The translations under genes were made by a program, and so were the position numbers. Positions 45,577-55,871 of a DNA stretch of 64,000 nucleotides are shown one piece after another (the first letter of the stretch is position 1; every line of letters starts with the position of its first letter). Below the pieces are notes generated by a model. It made no database searches, was not told where the DNA came from, and worked only from the letters and a program-made list of their open reading frames with translations. The DNA is from Symbiodinium natans (taxonomy: Eukaryota; Sar; Dinophyceae; Suessiales; Symbiodiniaceae), in the NCBI GenBank assembly GCA_905221605.1, contig CAJNDS010002207.1, forward strand, positions 126,001 to 190,000, in the 5' to 3' direction.

Positions 45577-45761
45577 TGCCTGAATCCTTGTTAATCCTTG
45601 TTGGCCATGTGTCCCAAACACTCTACAATACATGCGGGTGCCATGGATGTGTAAGCATGTTAAGAGGGTGCACAAAAAGATCTGGATGAAACTGCTGCAA
45701 GCTGGTGGTGGTGCGCGATTGCTGTTGTGCCGATCCGCTTTGATTTAAAAAGACAGCTCAG

Positions 45762-45929
45762 TCCAAATGGTCAAACAGAAGGCTTGCCGACGAGGAAACA
45801 GCAGAGCTGAGGTATGGCAGCGCGAAATGGATGGAGATAGTCTTGGACCAGCTTCTTGGCAGTCTTTTTGTTTTGGTGGGCTTTCGGCAAAGCTACAGTG
45901 CCTTAATTAGTGCCGTGCGTTCTTATTGA
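45762..45929 (+). CDS. Exon of large gene, helical with hydrophobic segment
   Basis: Acceptor GACAGCTCAG, then 55 codons: LADEETAELRYGSAKWMEIV and LDQLLGSLFVLVGFRQSYSA to TGA. Compatible with globin-type helices; the 3' edge may be a GC donor inside the block. Confidence 0.5.
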   Translation, partial: SKWSNRRLADEETAELRYGSAKWMEIVLDQLLGSLFVLVGFRQSYSALISAVRSY

Positions 45930-46347
45930 GCCTTTCTGCTGGATGCGTTTTGTTTTTGGATGGGGTGCACAGTCTGAACATACCTGAACTGCAGGGCGTT
46001 CAGGAACCCGGGCCCTGGGAGTGAAGAGATGTGGTACAGGGACGGTGACAGGGAGCATTCAGGAATAAGATTCTGTTCATCTTGGATTGTAGGAAGTTCC
46101 TCTGGGCAGTGAGGGGTTAGCAGCATGAGATAATGTGCTAGATCAACAGCCACTCCCTAGGGGCATGCAGATGTGCTTCCCCACCCCAAAAGGTTGGGCT
46201 ACCAAACAGCTAAGGCTGGACACTTAAAGTCATTGAATCCTAGTTGAGGCAGTCATTCCGAGCCATGCGGGAGTGGAACGAAGACACCCTCAACTCGTGC
46301 TGTGCCCCAAAGCGTCTTGCGTTTGCCAAGCGCCTTAGACCCTTAAG

Positions 46348-46395
46348 AAAGGTTCGATGCCATGGTCCTCAACATCGCCAACTCCACGCGCCTGC
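46348..46395 (+). CDS. Candidate short exon
   Basis: After CCCTTAAG: RFDAMVLNIANSTRLQ, followed by CAG|GACGGG (GA donor). Clear codon bias, very short. Confidence 0.4.
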
Positions 46396-46776
46396 AGGAC
46401 GGGGAGATGGGGACAGGGAGAGGAGGGGCCAGGGAGAGGAGGGGCAGGGGCAGGTAGCCCGCGAAGCGTGGGCGCTTGCTTGCCGACCCCAACAGACCTG
46501 GAAGGCAACGCCAGCTTGATTTGTTGACTACCGGCGTAGCGGCTCATGCCTGGCCAGTCCGAGATCCAGCTTTCGGAAAGAAGCCAGGGCTCAGGAAACG
46601 TCCTCAGTGTGGTAAGGGAGCATCAAAGCCGATCAGGGGTCCTGACTTGCTTTTTGTCCTCTACCTTCTGCCGGTTTGCTGCGGGGGGGCCCTGCCAAAA
46701 CTAGGTGACCGGACGGAGCTGGGGTGCGATTATGTCGGGTGCTCTATTGACCCAAACCTTTTGAACAAAAACACAG

Positions 46777-46900
46777 TGAAGCGGCAAACAAGTTGTGCAC
46801 CCCCAAATCTGTTGTTCAGAAGCTGAATCATGCGCAGGAAGAATGTGATGTGCTGCTCTTGGCGCCTTGGCCTTTCTTGGAGATTTGGGTGCTATGCTAA
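46777..46900 (+). CDS. Exon of large gene, helical
   Basis: Acceptor AAAACACAG. It reads EAANKLCTPKSVVQKLNHAQ then EECDVLLLAPWPFLEIW, to TAA at 46898. Confidence 0.48.
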
Positions 46901-47015
46901 GAATTCCTATAGAAATCCCAGTGTGTTCAGGCTCCTCTGACCACTTTTGCTCCCTTGGGCCTGGCTCGCAAACTCCCGAGACCCCGGCTGGTCGATGATG
47001 CGTTTGTGTTTGCAG

Positions 47016-47199
47016 TCTGCACTTGACATTTGCTGGCCTGTTGCTGGATGTAATGCAAAGAAAGGATCTGCTGTTCGCTCCGTGGAGACTTTGCGAGTGT
47101 TTGGTTGCACTCTGCCAGCTGGCCTTGTCGCGCTATACTCACGGCAGAAGCACACCGACTGCCTGCCGAGTCCGACAGACTGAAAGCTCCGAAACCTAA
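47016..47199 (+). CDS. Exon of large gene, hydrophobic helices
   Basis: The textbook acceptor GTTTGTGTTTGCAG precedes a 60-codon frame: LHLTFAGLLLDVMQRKDLLF and APWRLCECLVALCQLALSRY. The later part may be intronic. A second open frame runs alongside; this one has the better bias. Confidence 0.48.
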
Positions 47200-47229
47200 G
47201 CCGAGGTGCTGTGTAAGTACCCGGATCAG

Positions 47230-47273
47230 ATCCTCCTACCAGACTTCAGGGCCGTGATGCTGGCGACCCTGAG
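47230..47273 (+). CDS. Large gene: globin-like domain 2, helices G/H start
   Basis: Acceptor CCGGATCAG. It reads ILLPDFRAVMLATL and ends in phase 2 with CTGAG|GCAAAG (GC donor), joining 47590 to make ATLRSLAPKDW. P-x-F-x-x-V-M-x-A-T-L is a typical globin G/H pattern. Confidence 0.62.
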
Positions 47274-47589
47274 GCAAAGCCTTTGGCGCCATAAAGATAT
47301 AGGTTTTGGACAACTTGGGCGGTTGCTTCTCATGTTTCTCTCCCGGACGCAGATGCTGTAGGGAGTTGAGCTGCTCTACGAACCCCACGTCCTCTTTGTT
47401 TGCAGGCCCCCCTATGAAACCCAGTGGTCTTCTTCCAGAAGGGTTTAGAGGGTTCTTGTGCAAGAGGCTGGTGGCGGTCTTGAGGGTCAGGTTGCAGGGC
47501 CATGAACAACATGTTGTAACAAGAAACCCTCCTCCTCAAGGACTAGGACCCCTTGGCTCGAGATGCCTCGAACCTTCGGATCTTTGCAG

Positions 47590-47626
47590 GTCCTTGGCGC
47601 CCAAGGACTGGGACACCGAGCACGAG
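47590..47626 (+). CDS. Large gene: globin-like domain 2, micro-exon
   Basis: Thirty-seven bases between ATCTTTGCAG and GAG|GTGGGT, encoding SLAPKDWDTEHE. Phase 2 in, phase 0 out; the join to 47844 gives WDTEHEVAWNW. Confidence 0.7.
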
Positions 47627-47843
47627 GTGGGTTCGGATCAGAGGTTTCTTTCCCGTTGCGTCATAAAGGATTGTAGCTTAGTTTTTTCAGGAGGGCCCGG
47701 GTATAGTTCCCTCTAATAAAAGGGGGCTCTAGACCAGTTGGATGGCATGGACTTTGGTTTTTGCGCGCGTGCAAGGAGTAGCATGGTCAGGCGTTCGGGT
47801 GAGGAAGTGGTCAGTTTATTGAGTCCTTGGGATCTGTTGTCAG

Positions 47844-47895
47844 GTGGCGTGGAACTGGCTCTGGGAGAACATCGAGCGCATGCTGAAGGCCCTTG
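47844..47895 (+). CDS. Large gene: globin-like domain 2, helix H (VAWNWLWE)
   Basis: Acceptor TCTGTTGTCAG, donor CTTG|GTTTGA. It reads VAWNWLWENIERMLKAL, the Trp-rich last helix of a globin in this family. Ends phase 1 and joins 48208. Confidence 0.72.
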
Positions 47896-48207
47896 GTTTG
47901 AGTTCGCTTGCGCCTAGGTTTAGGCCGTGCCGAGAGCTGTGATGCCTGGAGTGTAACTTTAACTCTGCCTATCCAGTAAAGTACCTGAATCACTCTGATG
48001 CCGCAGGGCCAGCTCGGTCGCCCAAGGATCTTGGAGCCACCTGTCTGATGAGGGTACGTGCAGTTCCAAGATTCCAAGCGCTCCTTGTTGTCTGCCTTGG
48101 GCAGTGTGCGCATCAGCGCAAAGAAGATTGCAAGATGAAGTGACCAATCGAATTGGATGTGGTTTGTGCAGTGGGTTGAAACGAAGACCGCCTGGACTCA
48201 AGGAGAG

Positions 48208-48263
48208 CACTGACGCATTTCATTGCGGGCCTCACAGAAGAGCAGGCCAACATGTTTCGGAAG
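48208..48263 (+). CDS. Large gene: globin-like domain 3, helix A
   Basis: Reads LTHFIAGLTEEQANMFRK. The acceptor is AAGGAGAG. To stay in phase with the next exon it must end at AAG before GACCAG, a GA-type donor that is rare but reported in dinoflagellates. Confidence 0.6.
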
Positions 48264-48469
48264 GACCAGGGGGCCTTTGTGAACACTCCCCAAAACCTGG
48301 GCTTGGCCGTGGGGCCCACTTGTTCAGCTTAGACAGTGAGTTCTGATTAAGGACGCAGGTCTCGTCACCCTCCATGGCAACGTATGCTAGAAATTGGGAG
48401 GGGCCCTTGCTCCCGAGAGAACAGGTCCCTGGCCAAGTGAGCCTAAGCAGCCCTTGGCCTCCCCAATAG

Positions 48470-48540
48470 GAGCTCTACAAGCGTTTCTTCGCCAATGCAC
48501 CTTCGGGCCAAGACTTCTTCAAGCAGTCTACGACGAGACT
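48470..48540 (+). CDS. Large gene: globin-like domain 3, helix B-E
   Basis: Acceptor TCCCCAATAG. It reads ELYKRFFANAPSGQDFFKQS then TTR, matching the globin pattern lF...P....F. Ends in phase 2 at CT|GCCCCT (GC donor); the next exon supplies G to complete Leu. Confidence 0.75.
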
Positions 48541-49056
48541 GCCCCTTGAGCCGAACTGCGTTCGGATTCCGTAGGGTTCTGTCTTCTGAAGGCTTCAGGG
48601 CATCAAAGTTGCGCATGGTCTTAGTGCGACTTGCTTGGGTTTTACCATGGCGGCAATGAATCCTCTTTGAACACACGTCAGATACCCGGAATAGAACGCG
48701 GAAGAAGGCTGGGAAGACCAAGAGCCAATTGGCAAGCAGAGTCGCTCAGAAGAGCGTGTGCTCTTTTGCGGTCAAGCTTGTTTTGATGCCAATATGCGCT
48801 TGCCGTGCGACGAGATGGTCATTTGCGGCTTTGTGCGCTGCAAGTTCTCTTTTAAAGACGAAGCGAGCGAAGATGCCTGACTAGTCCCTGGCAGAGCATT
48901 CGCTGAACATGTAGTCGGTCATTTCTCCACGGTTCAGCTGGCAATCGACATTTAGAACATGAAATGCCTGTTCCGATTGCGCAAGCACGTCCTGTGGGCA
49001 TGCGAGTTGGTGATTACATTTTTGGGCTGGTGGTGCCAACCCCAAAAACTCAAAAG

Positions 49057-49103
49057 GTACTTCTTGGCCGACCGGGTCGTGGAGATGACGGTGGAGATGT
49101 ATC
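49057..49103 (+). CDS. Large gene: globin-like domain 3, helix E
   Basis: Acceptor ACTCAAAAG, donor TATC|GTGGCG. It reads YFLADRVVEMTVEMY. The junctions on both sides restore intact codons. Confidence 0.75.
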
Positions 49104-49354
49104 GTGGCGTGGCCGCACTCCCGAAGGGGCAAATGCTCCGGCAACCACGACGAAGTTTCCGGCCCCAATGTCCCCAAGTCCAGATCTTCGCCCAACTTCG
49201 TGAACTTCGCATGGGCTCGGGGGTACTCGTTAGTCGTTTGTGGGGCTCTGCAAGGCTCCTCCCAAGACCATGAAGCGCCCCGAAGGAGTGATCTCAGTGG
49301 TTTTTCCCCATTTCGCAACCCCCAGCAAACCAAGAGAAATACATCCCACCCTAG

Positions 49355-49404
49355 GCGAGCCGCGGAAGATGGTTCAGGAGATTTCGGGCCTTGGACTGCG
49401 CCAC
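49355..49404 (+). CDS. Large gene: globin-like domain 3, helix F with proximal His
   Basis: Acceptor CCCACCCTAG, donor CAC|GTTCCT. It reads EPRKMVQEISGLGLRH. L-G-x-x-H is the globin F8 proximal histidine motif. It joins VGWGIPPELF in the next exon. Confidence 0.78.
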
Positions 49405-49563
49405 GTTCCTTGGACTTTGGGGGCACTCCGAGTCTCCGAGACCACTTCCCAAGCTTCAGGGCATTGGCCTGGTTAGGGACGTGCAGGGCTTCGCACAAAG
49501 GCCTTAGCCGCGGCATCCCTGTGACCCTTCTTCACTTCTCTAGGTGTGATTCTTCTGATCTAG

Positions 49564-49642
49564 GTTGGTTGGGGCATTCCCCCCGAGCTCTTTGCGCCCT
49601 ACTGCTCCGGCGCGGTGGATACAGTTCGTGCCCTGAAGCTTG
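49564..49642 (+). CDS. Large gene: globin-like domain 3, helix G
   Basis: Acceptor TTCTGATCTAG. It reads VGWGIPPELFAPYCSGAVDT then VRALKL. Ends phase 1 at G|GCGACT (GC donor). Confidence 0.76.
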
Positions 49643-50066
49643 GCGACTCATGGGTCAGACCTCTGAGCCAGAGTCCAAGACCTCGACGTGACCTTTAAAT
49701 CCCCATCACCAGCAAGGGTTTTCATCTTGGGCTCCTCAGAAGTTCAGAGTCGGGGATGCCGAGTAGCCTGGCGTTTAAGGGAACCAACCCCAGCTGCAGT
49801 AGAACCTCCAACCTTCTCGGTTCTGCCTGGGCACCGACTCTTAGGACTCCAGAGGAGAACGCGCAGGCGGCTTTCCGCATCTGCGCTGCACCTACGTAAC
49901 AATAGATGTATATGATTGACCGCTGCGGATCATGCCCGGGATGGTGGCTGGGGCCTAGCATCCCCCGGCACCCTACTGCCGGAAATCCCCACCCTCAGAT
50001 TGGGGAAGTGTATCAGAAGTGGGGGGTTCCTGTCATGGGACGCCTTGCAGCTGCTGGACACTTGAG

Positions 50067-50098
50067 GCTTTTCGCTTTCGCTGATTGCGAAGATCCTC
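50067..50098 (+). CDS. Large gene: globin-like domain 3, 32-base micro-exon
   Basis: Between GGACACTTGAG and CTC|GTTCCT; reads FSLSLIAKIL. The phase fits both neighbours (KL-G-FSLSLIAKIL-VRAV). Confidence 0.62.
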
Positions 50099-50462
50099 GT
50101 TCCTGGGCTGCAGTGTCGAAGACCCGAAGACTCGACCTTACTCGCGTAATCTCAGGTGTTACAGGTTGCTACAAGCTGAGCCGTGGATGTGCTTTAATAG
50201 AACACCGTGTGCCTTTTGCAACCAGGTCGCTCCCTAAACCCATTGCTTGAAATCCGACTGAAAGAGCCCTACTGTGTGACTTTGCAAGACTTCACTGAAA
50301 CCGTTTGGGGCTCCAAACGTCTGCGAGGGCTCCGAAATCTTGCAGAGTCTGAATATTCCTAAGCCCCGAACACCCAAAAGCTTCCGATCCTGGAAACCAC
50401 AGAGACAGAGACAGAACCCTCAAACTTTATCAAACCTCTTGGGGCCCGGGCCCCGATCACAG

Positions 50463-50519
50463 GTTCGAGCAGTCACGGAAGGATCCACGCTGGTGATGAG
50501 GGCGATCAACACGAACCAG
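50463..50519 (+). CDS. Large gene: end of globin-like domain 3
   Basis: Acceptor CCGATCACAG. It reads VRAVTEGSTLVMRAINTNQ. Phase 0 on both sides, with a CAG|GCTCTT donor (GC). Confidence 0.75.
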
Positions 50520-51165
50520 GCTCTTCTGGGGCCCGGGGAGGGGCTTCTGAGGGTTAGTGCGCAAAAAGGTTTAGGGGTTCGGGGGCTCCCTCAATAGCCG
50601 CAAAGTACCCCAAAGCGCTGGCCAGCCCTACCTGGGCAACCCGCTGTACGTCCTCAGCCCTCAAAGCTGCGTTTGCGATGTTGTCTACGCGTTTATTGAG
50701 TCACCTGGTTGCTTTATTTCGAGGTTCTGTTTTTTTTTTGCACGTTTGGGCATTTTTACCGATTATAGTGCCCTGCTGCAGTGCATCCTGAGTGTCAACT
50801 GGGCAGGCGGCAAGCAAAACCTCCCTAACTAAACCAGATGTTTGCGCGTGTGTCTCTAGGCCAGCTAGGGTTGCAACAAAGAGAACCTACACCGACCCCA
50901 AACCAAAAACCCTGAAGTCTAAGCCTGAAACCAGGGGAGGTCGGCTTTTGGGTTCGTAGCCCCGTTGCGCGTAAGCACGCTGGTGGAGTGGCAGCAAGGC
51001 AGCTTTAGGCATGTACATCGGAGTGCAAGTAACAGGAACCGCTGGACCACTCCCGGACTTGTTTGGAAGTTGCATTTGGGATGTTCCCCCTTATGCTAGC
51101 GGAACATCCCAAAGTGGCATCCCCGTGTATCCCTGAAGTGAGGTAGCCCCTCAATGGGCCCTGAG

Positions 51166-51241
51166 GAAGCTGCGCTGAAGAAGGCCATCTCCATCGCCCC
51201 CCGGGGCAAGCGAGCCATGGAGTTGCTGAACATCTCTGTGG
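51166..51241 (+). CDS. Large gene: linker to ankyrin-like segment
   Basis: Acceptor GGCCCTGAG. It reads EAALKKAISIAPRGKRAMEL then LNISV. Ends phase 1 at GTGG|GCCCCT (GC donor); the codon is completed by 51631 to give NISVGTQS. Confidence 0.74.
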
Positions 51242-51630
51242 GCCCCTTGGGTTGAAGCTTCAGGCTCCAGGCTTCAAGGGGCTTTCGGGGTTCACAAAAA
51301 GGTTTTTACATGTTTTTCTACTTTCGCAGCTCACCCTTGGCTCTGGTGGGGGCCCCTTGGTCCCCGCGGCTTTGGGTCTTCAGGTTTGTTACCCTATGCG
51401 GGGGGCTACGGCTACGGTAGATGCAAACAAGGGCTGCCTCGTGTCATAATGTCATGATGTCGACTGCCTGTGACTGCCACTTGAAGACTTAATGCGACAG
51501 ACCGGGAACAGGGTGAGCAGGCCCTCAAGCCTCTTTCTTCATCATCCACCCGGGCCTGAACCTTCAAGAACAGCAGGTTTCTCCAATTACACCGACAAAA
51601 TCCGCAATCACCGTGGGTTCAGCGCGCAAG

Positions 51631-51702
51631 GCACACAATCTATCTCGCCCCTTTTCTGGTCCATCGAGAGTGGCAGTTTGAACAGCACCTTGGCAGCACA
51701 TC
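51631..51702 (+). CDS. Large gene: ankyrin-like segment
   Basis: Acceptor GCGCGCAAG. It reads TQSISPLFWSIESGSLNSTL. The S-P-L-x-W-x-I-x-x-G-S-L pattern is like an ankyrin repeat (T-P-L-H-x-A-x-x-x-G). The donor is CATC|GTTCAG; an earlier GC site is an alternative. Confidence 0.7.
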
Positions 51703-51871
51703 GTTCAGCTGCTGGAGCCTTGCAGCCCTGGCTTGCCAAAGAATTGTTAATGCCGGGTTCAGGCCTGTGGGCTTTGTGGGTCTCTTGCGCTTTTGGGCTC
51801 TGGGTCTGCTTGAGTCCGTCGGGTTCTCAAAGCCGATGTGGGGGGTAATGAGGGTGCTCAGCTGAGGGTGG

Positions 51872-51899
51872 GTGTGTGTGTGTGTGTGTGTGTGTGTGG
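51872..51899. repeat. (GT)n microsatellite
   Basis: About 14 GT dinucleotides inside an intron of the large gene. Confidence 0.95.
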
Positions 51900-51987
51900 T
51901 CTGGGCTCCTTGGTGCTCTTCGAGTTTCTCGAGTCTACTTGAGCATGCCGCGCAAAAAAGTTATGGCTTCTAGTCATAGAGAACGAG

Positions 51988-52058
51988 GTGCACGCGCCAT
52001 GCTCCTTGACCTACTGACCATCCGTGCGGACCGAGATGTGTACTATTACGGATGCGCC
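51988..52058 (+). CDS. Large gene: DLLTIRADRDVYYYG exon
   Basis: After AGAACGAG it reads AMLLDLLTIRADRDVYYYGC then A. The motif is diagnostic for this protein family in my recollection. Phase 0 exit with a GCC|GCTTGA donor (GC) joins 52835. Confidence 0.75.
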
Positions 52059-52546
52059 GCTTGACGGGTGATGGTTGGGCAGAAGCCCAAACAGTGCTGG
52101 CTTGAGACTGGCTCCATAAATCATGGCAACTTGAAAGCAAAGGCCACCCCCTCCTTGCCACGAATCGTAGCTAAGCCTCAATCTGATGTCCCGTGTTTGC
52201 AGCCTTGAGTTGCATGGTTCCTTTCTGGCACCTTAATAGTGCAGTTTGCCCGGAACCCGAAACCCACTTCAACCCGAAGGCCTGAGCCCACCTGGCATGA
52301 GAGTTGAAGCTTGAAAACTCTAGAACGGCACCGAAGTCCAGAAGATTTAGCATTGAGCAGGCGGCCTCGTTGTTATTGTTGGCTGATCTGTTGTGTGGAC
52401 CCAAAGAGCGGAAGTCAGCTACCTTGCTGCGCCCTGATGCTTGGGCATCCACTGCCACACAGCACCCTAGAATCAGGCACAGGTTGCCTCGCTTCTAGAG
52501 TTATAGCATGTGGTAGCTGCTGTGATGTCATAGATAGTTATACATA

Positions 52547-52569
52547 GGAGAGAGAGAGAGAGAGAGAGA
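52547..52569. repeat. (GA)n microsatellite
   Basis: A short GA run in an intron. Confidence 0.9.
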
Positions 52570-52834
52570 TGCGAGACCTGCACGGGTCACGAAAGGTGAC
52601 TGGTGAGGCTGTGTCTACAGCGAGAATGTAGGAATGTCGGTCAGAGGGTCGGTGTTTTGTTCTCGTGGGGCGTGTTTGTTTAAAGAAATACGGGGTTGTT
52701 GAGCCAGGTGAGCTCTGACTGATGTTCGCGTGAGTCAAAGCGAACCCCCGTACGGGAAAAGGCATCGGCAGGACTTCCCCAGAGAAGCCGGACCACTCAC
52801 TTTGCACTCAAATCCACAAAGTCACTAAGCCGAG

Positions 52835-52916
52835 GATGCCATGTTCACTCGCCACCCCGACCTGATCCTGCGGTTGTGCAGTGACGCGTCGACGTTACTG
52901 TGGACCCTTTTTGATG
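52835..52916 (+). CDS. Large gene: DAMFTRHPDLILRLC exon
   Basis: Acceptor CTAAGCCGAG, donor GATG|GTGACA. It reads DAMFTRHPDLILRLCSDAST then LLWTLFD. Joins 53377 as LFDGLVWRSR. Confidence 0.77.
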
Positions 52917-53149
52917 GTGACAGGGCCGCATTTTGTTCGACATGCTTGAGGTCTCGGATGCAGCGTCACGAGGGTGATAATCTTGCCTAGGTCTGTTGGG
53001 GTCGCTGCGTCGAGTCTGCGTCGTGATCTCACCTGGATCTTGAAACCATTTATTTGGCGGAAGTCTGTCATCTGTCGGCTTGTTACTGCTTTTTCATGTA
53101 TGCTCACCATGCTCCTCATGTATTGTCACTATGGAATAGGTTTTTGCTA

Positions 53150-53170
53150 TGTATACATACATACACACAC

Positions 53171-53202
<32 letters not shown>
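53150..53202. repeat. CATA/TA microsatellite
   Basis: ATACATACATAC followed by (TA)n. Confidence 0.9.
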
Positions 53203-53376
53203 CCATATTCAGATTCAACATCATGCTGTTGAGGGTATCGTTGCAAGTGGTCGTTAGCATTCAACAGTGCTGCTTGAGGGGTTGTGGGCCTTCTGAGTGC
53301 CCAATAGGACGGCCAGCCCAGTTGCAAGATGTTGCCATCAGCTGGCCTTGTTTTGTCCATGCTGTCAGCAACAAAG

Positions 53377-53445
53377 GTCTTGTGTGGCGGTCAAGACTGG
53401 TACAGGACGGGCAGCGCCGTGTGAACTACTACATCAAGCATCTTG
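53377..53445 (+). CDS. Large gene: GLVWRSR...NYYIKHL exon
   Basis: Acceptor AACAAAG. It reads LVWRSRLVQDGQRRVNYYIK then HL. Ends phase 1 with a G|GCACGA donor (GC), completed to Asp by 54142. Confidence 0.77.
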
Positions 53446-53655
53446 GCACGAAGGGTCGTTTCGGGTGTGGTGTTGTCATTGTCTGGTGGTGGTGGCGGCA
53501 GGTCTGATAGCACCTTTAAGTCAGGCACCATGGCCACAATATTCCCAACAAACCGCCGGTCGCAACGGTCCTCTGTTTACCTTATGTAGTTGTTACAATT
53601 TCTTTTTGATATAATTCGGTTAGTTATTTAGATCATGTTTTGAACACATATGTTA

Positions 53656-53692
53656 GATGTATATATATATATACATATGTGTGTATATACAC
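53656..53692. repeat. TA/GT alternating microsatellite
   Basis: TATATATATATACATATGTGTGTATATACACATG. Confidence 0.85.
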
Positions 53693-54141
53693 ATGTGCAT
53701 CTATTGGGCGAAATGTGTGCTTTGTTCTTGTATCAACTCGATCGTGCATTCAAAAAGACCGAATGTCTAGTGCAACTTCTTTGGTGCCCTTTAAGCATGT
53801 TTCAAACAGAAGATGTCTTGTCGCTGCGTTGGGAAGCGCGTTTACTTATTGCAATTCTCTATCTTTCGTTTGGAATAAGGAACGAAGTGATCAAATTCAC
53901 GTTATTTGACTTTTGAAAGATGCACAGAGAAGCATCAGAATCGCATGTGTTTTTGAAGCAAGCGGCCCAGCAATCCGATGCTGAACCATGCCCGAGTCTA
54001 CTGTTTCAAAATTGGGCTCTACCACCTATACCATCTTGAAGCCCCAAACCCTGCCTACCATGAGATGTGCTTCATGGGCGGCCTTGCAACAGTGGCCCCA
54101 ATCTCCTCAGCCTACGCCCATCCGAAGGCACCTTGTTCAAG

Positions 54142-54191
54142 ATGTCGAGGGCAACTTCAGCCCAGCTTTGAAGTGGCCGCTGGGACCCCAC
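54142..54191 (+). CDS. Large gene: VEGNFSPALKW exon
   Basis: Acceptor TTGTTCAAG and a perfect donor CAC|GTGAGT. It reads VEGNFSPALKWPLGPH. The next one or two exons (about 54.2-55.8 kb) were not identified. Confidence 0.72.
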
Positions 54192-55812
54192 GTGAGTCGC
54201 TCACAGGTTTCAGGTTGCGCTGTGCCTGTCTCATGTTGGAGGGTTTTGTGTTCTGGCACCGGCTGTCCTAAGCCTTGCGGCCCTTACCTGAAGCCAGGAG
54301 ACTGGGTTTCAGTTGAGTAGAGGACTCCTCGAACGGTGTGGTGGGGCTCCGCCCTATTCCCAGAAGCCGCATGCTGAAGTTCTCTTGCTGGGAAAACCCC
54401 TCGAAGCCGATGGATGAGCAAACTCCAGCCCGAAGACCAAAGCCGAAAGCCGGCAACACTGCGGCCCTCCAGCCTTCAGCCCCCCCAAAAGCTTCTCCCT
54501 CAACCATGGTTGATGCTGATGATGCTCGGCCGGTCGATCTGTTTGCGCCGAGGCCTGAGTAGCGGATGCTTGGACTTACTGCTTTCCTAGGCTCATGCTG
54601 CCCGGCCAGCCGGTTCTCGGCAAAGGTCGAGCAGCCTATGCTCATCCCAATGCCAGAAGACATGCATGTCTAAACCGAAAGCCCAAGGCCCATAAGCTCC
54701 CAGAGCATCCAGGCTAGCGCACCACAAGGATCCCAGGCTGGTCAGTCACGGCGTGGTCGTGACATTTGCAGCCTCCTGGCTTTTTTCGGGGCCTTTTGGT
54801 TTGTTGGGGTTTGCGGAGTTTTCTTCAACCGAGGGTTCAGGGTTTTGAATCATGCGTTTAGGTGTACAGAGAACCCTGCTAGCCTCATCTACCACGTCCC
54901 GGAGGCGCCAAGGACCCTAAAGCCAAAGCCTGCAATCCTAGGCAGATGTATCTTGGCGTTAGGGGACTTGTTTGTCTATTTGCGTTTTGACAGTCCCCGA
55001 CAACGCATCACCCTTTCTGCCTGAGCACCAGCAGGCCTCGCCTGGTTTTAGTGTCCGCGTTGGGAGAGTCCAAGGCCCTGAGTCCAGATTGAAAGCCTCC
55101 GTATCACTGTTTTGCTTTAGGGACTGTAGGGATTGTAGGGTCCCAGGGTAACCAAGAATTTGCTGCCGTTGTGCAGCATATGATTCGAGGACCTCCTGTG
55201 GAATCGCCTTGCCTCCTTCCACTTCTTAATAGGAAGAGGCTGGTTCTACCGGGTGCATGTGGAGCGTCTTGGGCAGTTGTGACTCACTCTTGATTCCATC
55301 CGGTGTCTTCTGAGTTCGTCAGGCGATGTCCAAAAGGTTTCGTGCGGCACAGGTTGAAGGTCGTTGCACGCGGACTCCGAGCCGACTGATGTGTTCACAA
55401 ATTCAAACTCAAGTTGTTCATTTGGGCCTCGGGAGTTCACAGAGTCACGTTTCATCGTGTAAGTATGAGGTGATGAAGCGCGTTGAGCTTGCATGTGCGG
55501 CATTCTGTTCCGATACGCCGTGCAGGTTCAACAAACAAAAGGGATTGTCGCCACAAGCCTTCGTGAAGATTTTGCTTAGGACCGCGGATTCCGCTTGACA
55601 AAAGGGCTGTGACTCCGTGGCTCGATTCTCTCCGCAAGCTCTGTGGCCTGCATAGGTATTGGGAGCGTGGAGAACTCCCTGCTTCCCCAACTTCAAGCCA
55701 GCGCGACTGACAGGGCCAACCATGATACTTGTAGGAGCTGAACCCGAGATGCCGAGATACCGCATCTCATACCCTGAACAATCACTTTCTCAGAAACATT
55801 CCGATGACGCAG

Positions 55813-55871
55813 GCTACTTTCTCTTCACTCTGATCGTCTTCATCACTAGCCAGTCGCTTCTGATTCCAGGG
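55813..55871 (+). CDS. Large gene: first identified transmembrane segment
   Basis: Acceptor GATGACGCAG. It reads YFLFTLIVFITSQSLLIPG, one membrane span. The right edge is the GGG|GTGCCT donor. Confidence 0.68.

Noticed and set aside
48881-49516. 211-codon minus-strand ORF
   Set aside because: It overlaps + strand exons 49057-49103 and 49355-49404 that join in phase to a globin-like domain; the antisense frame has no recognisable motif.
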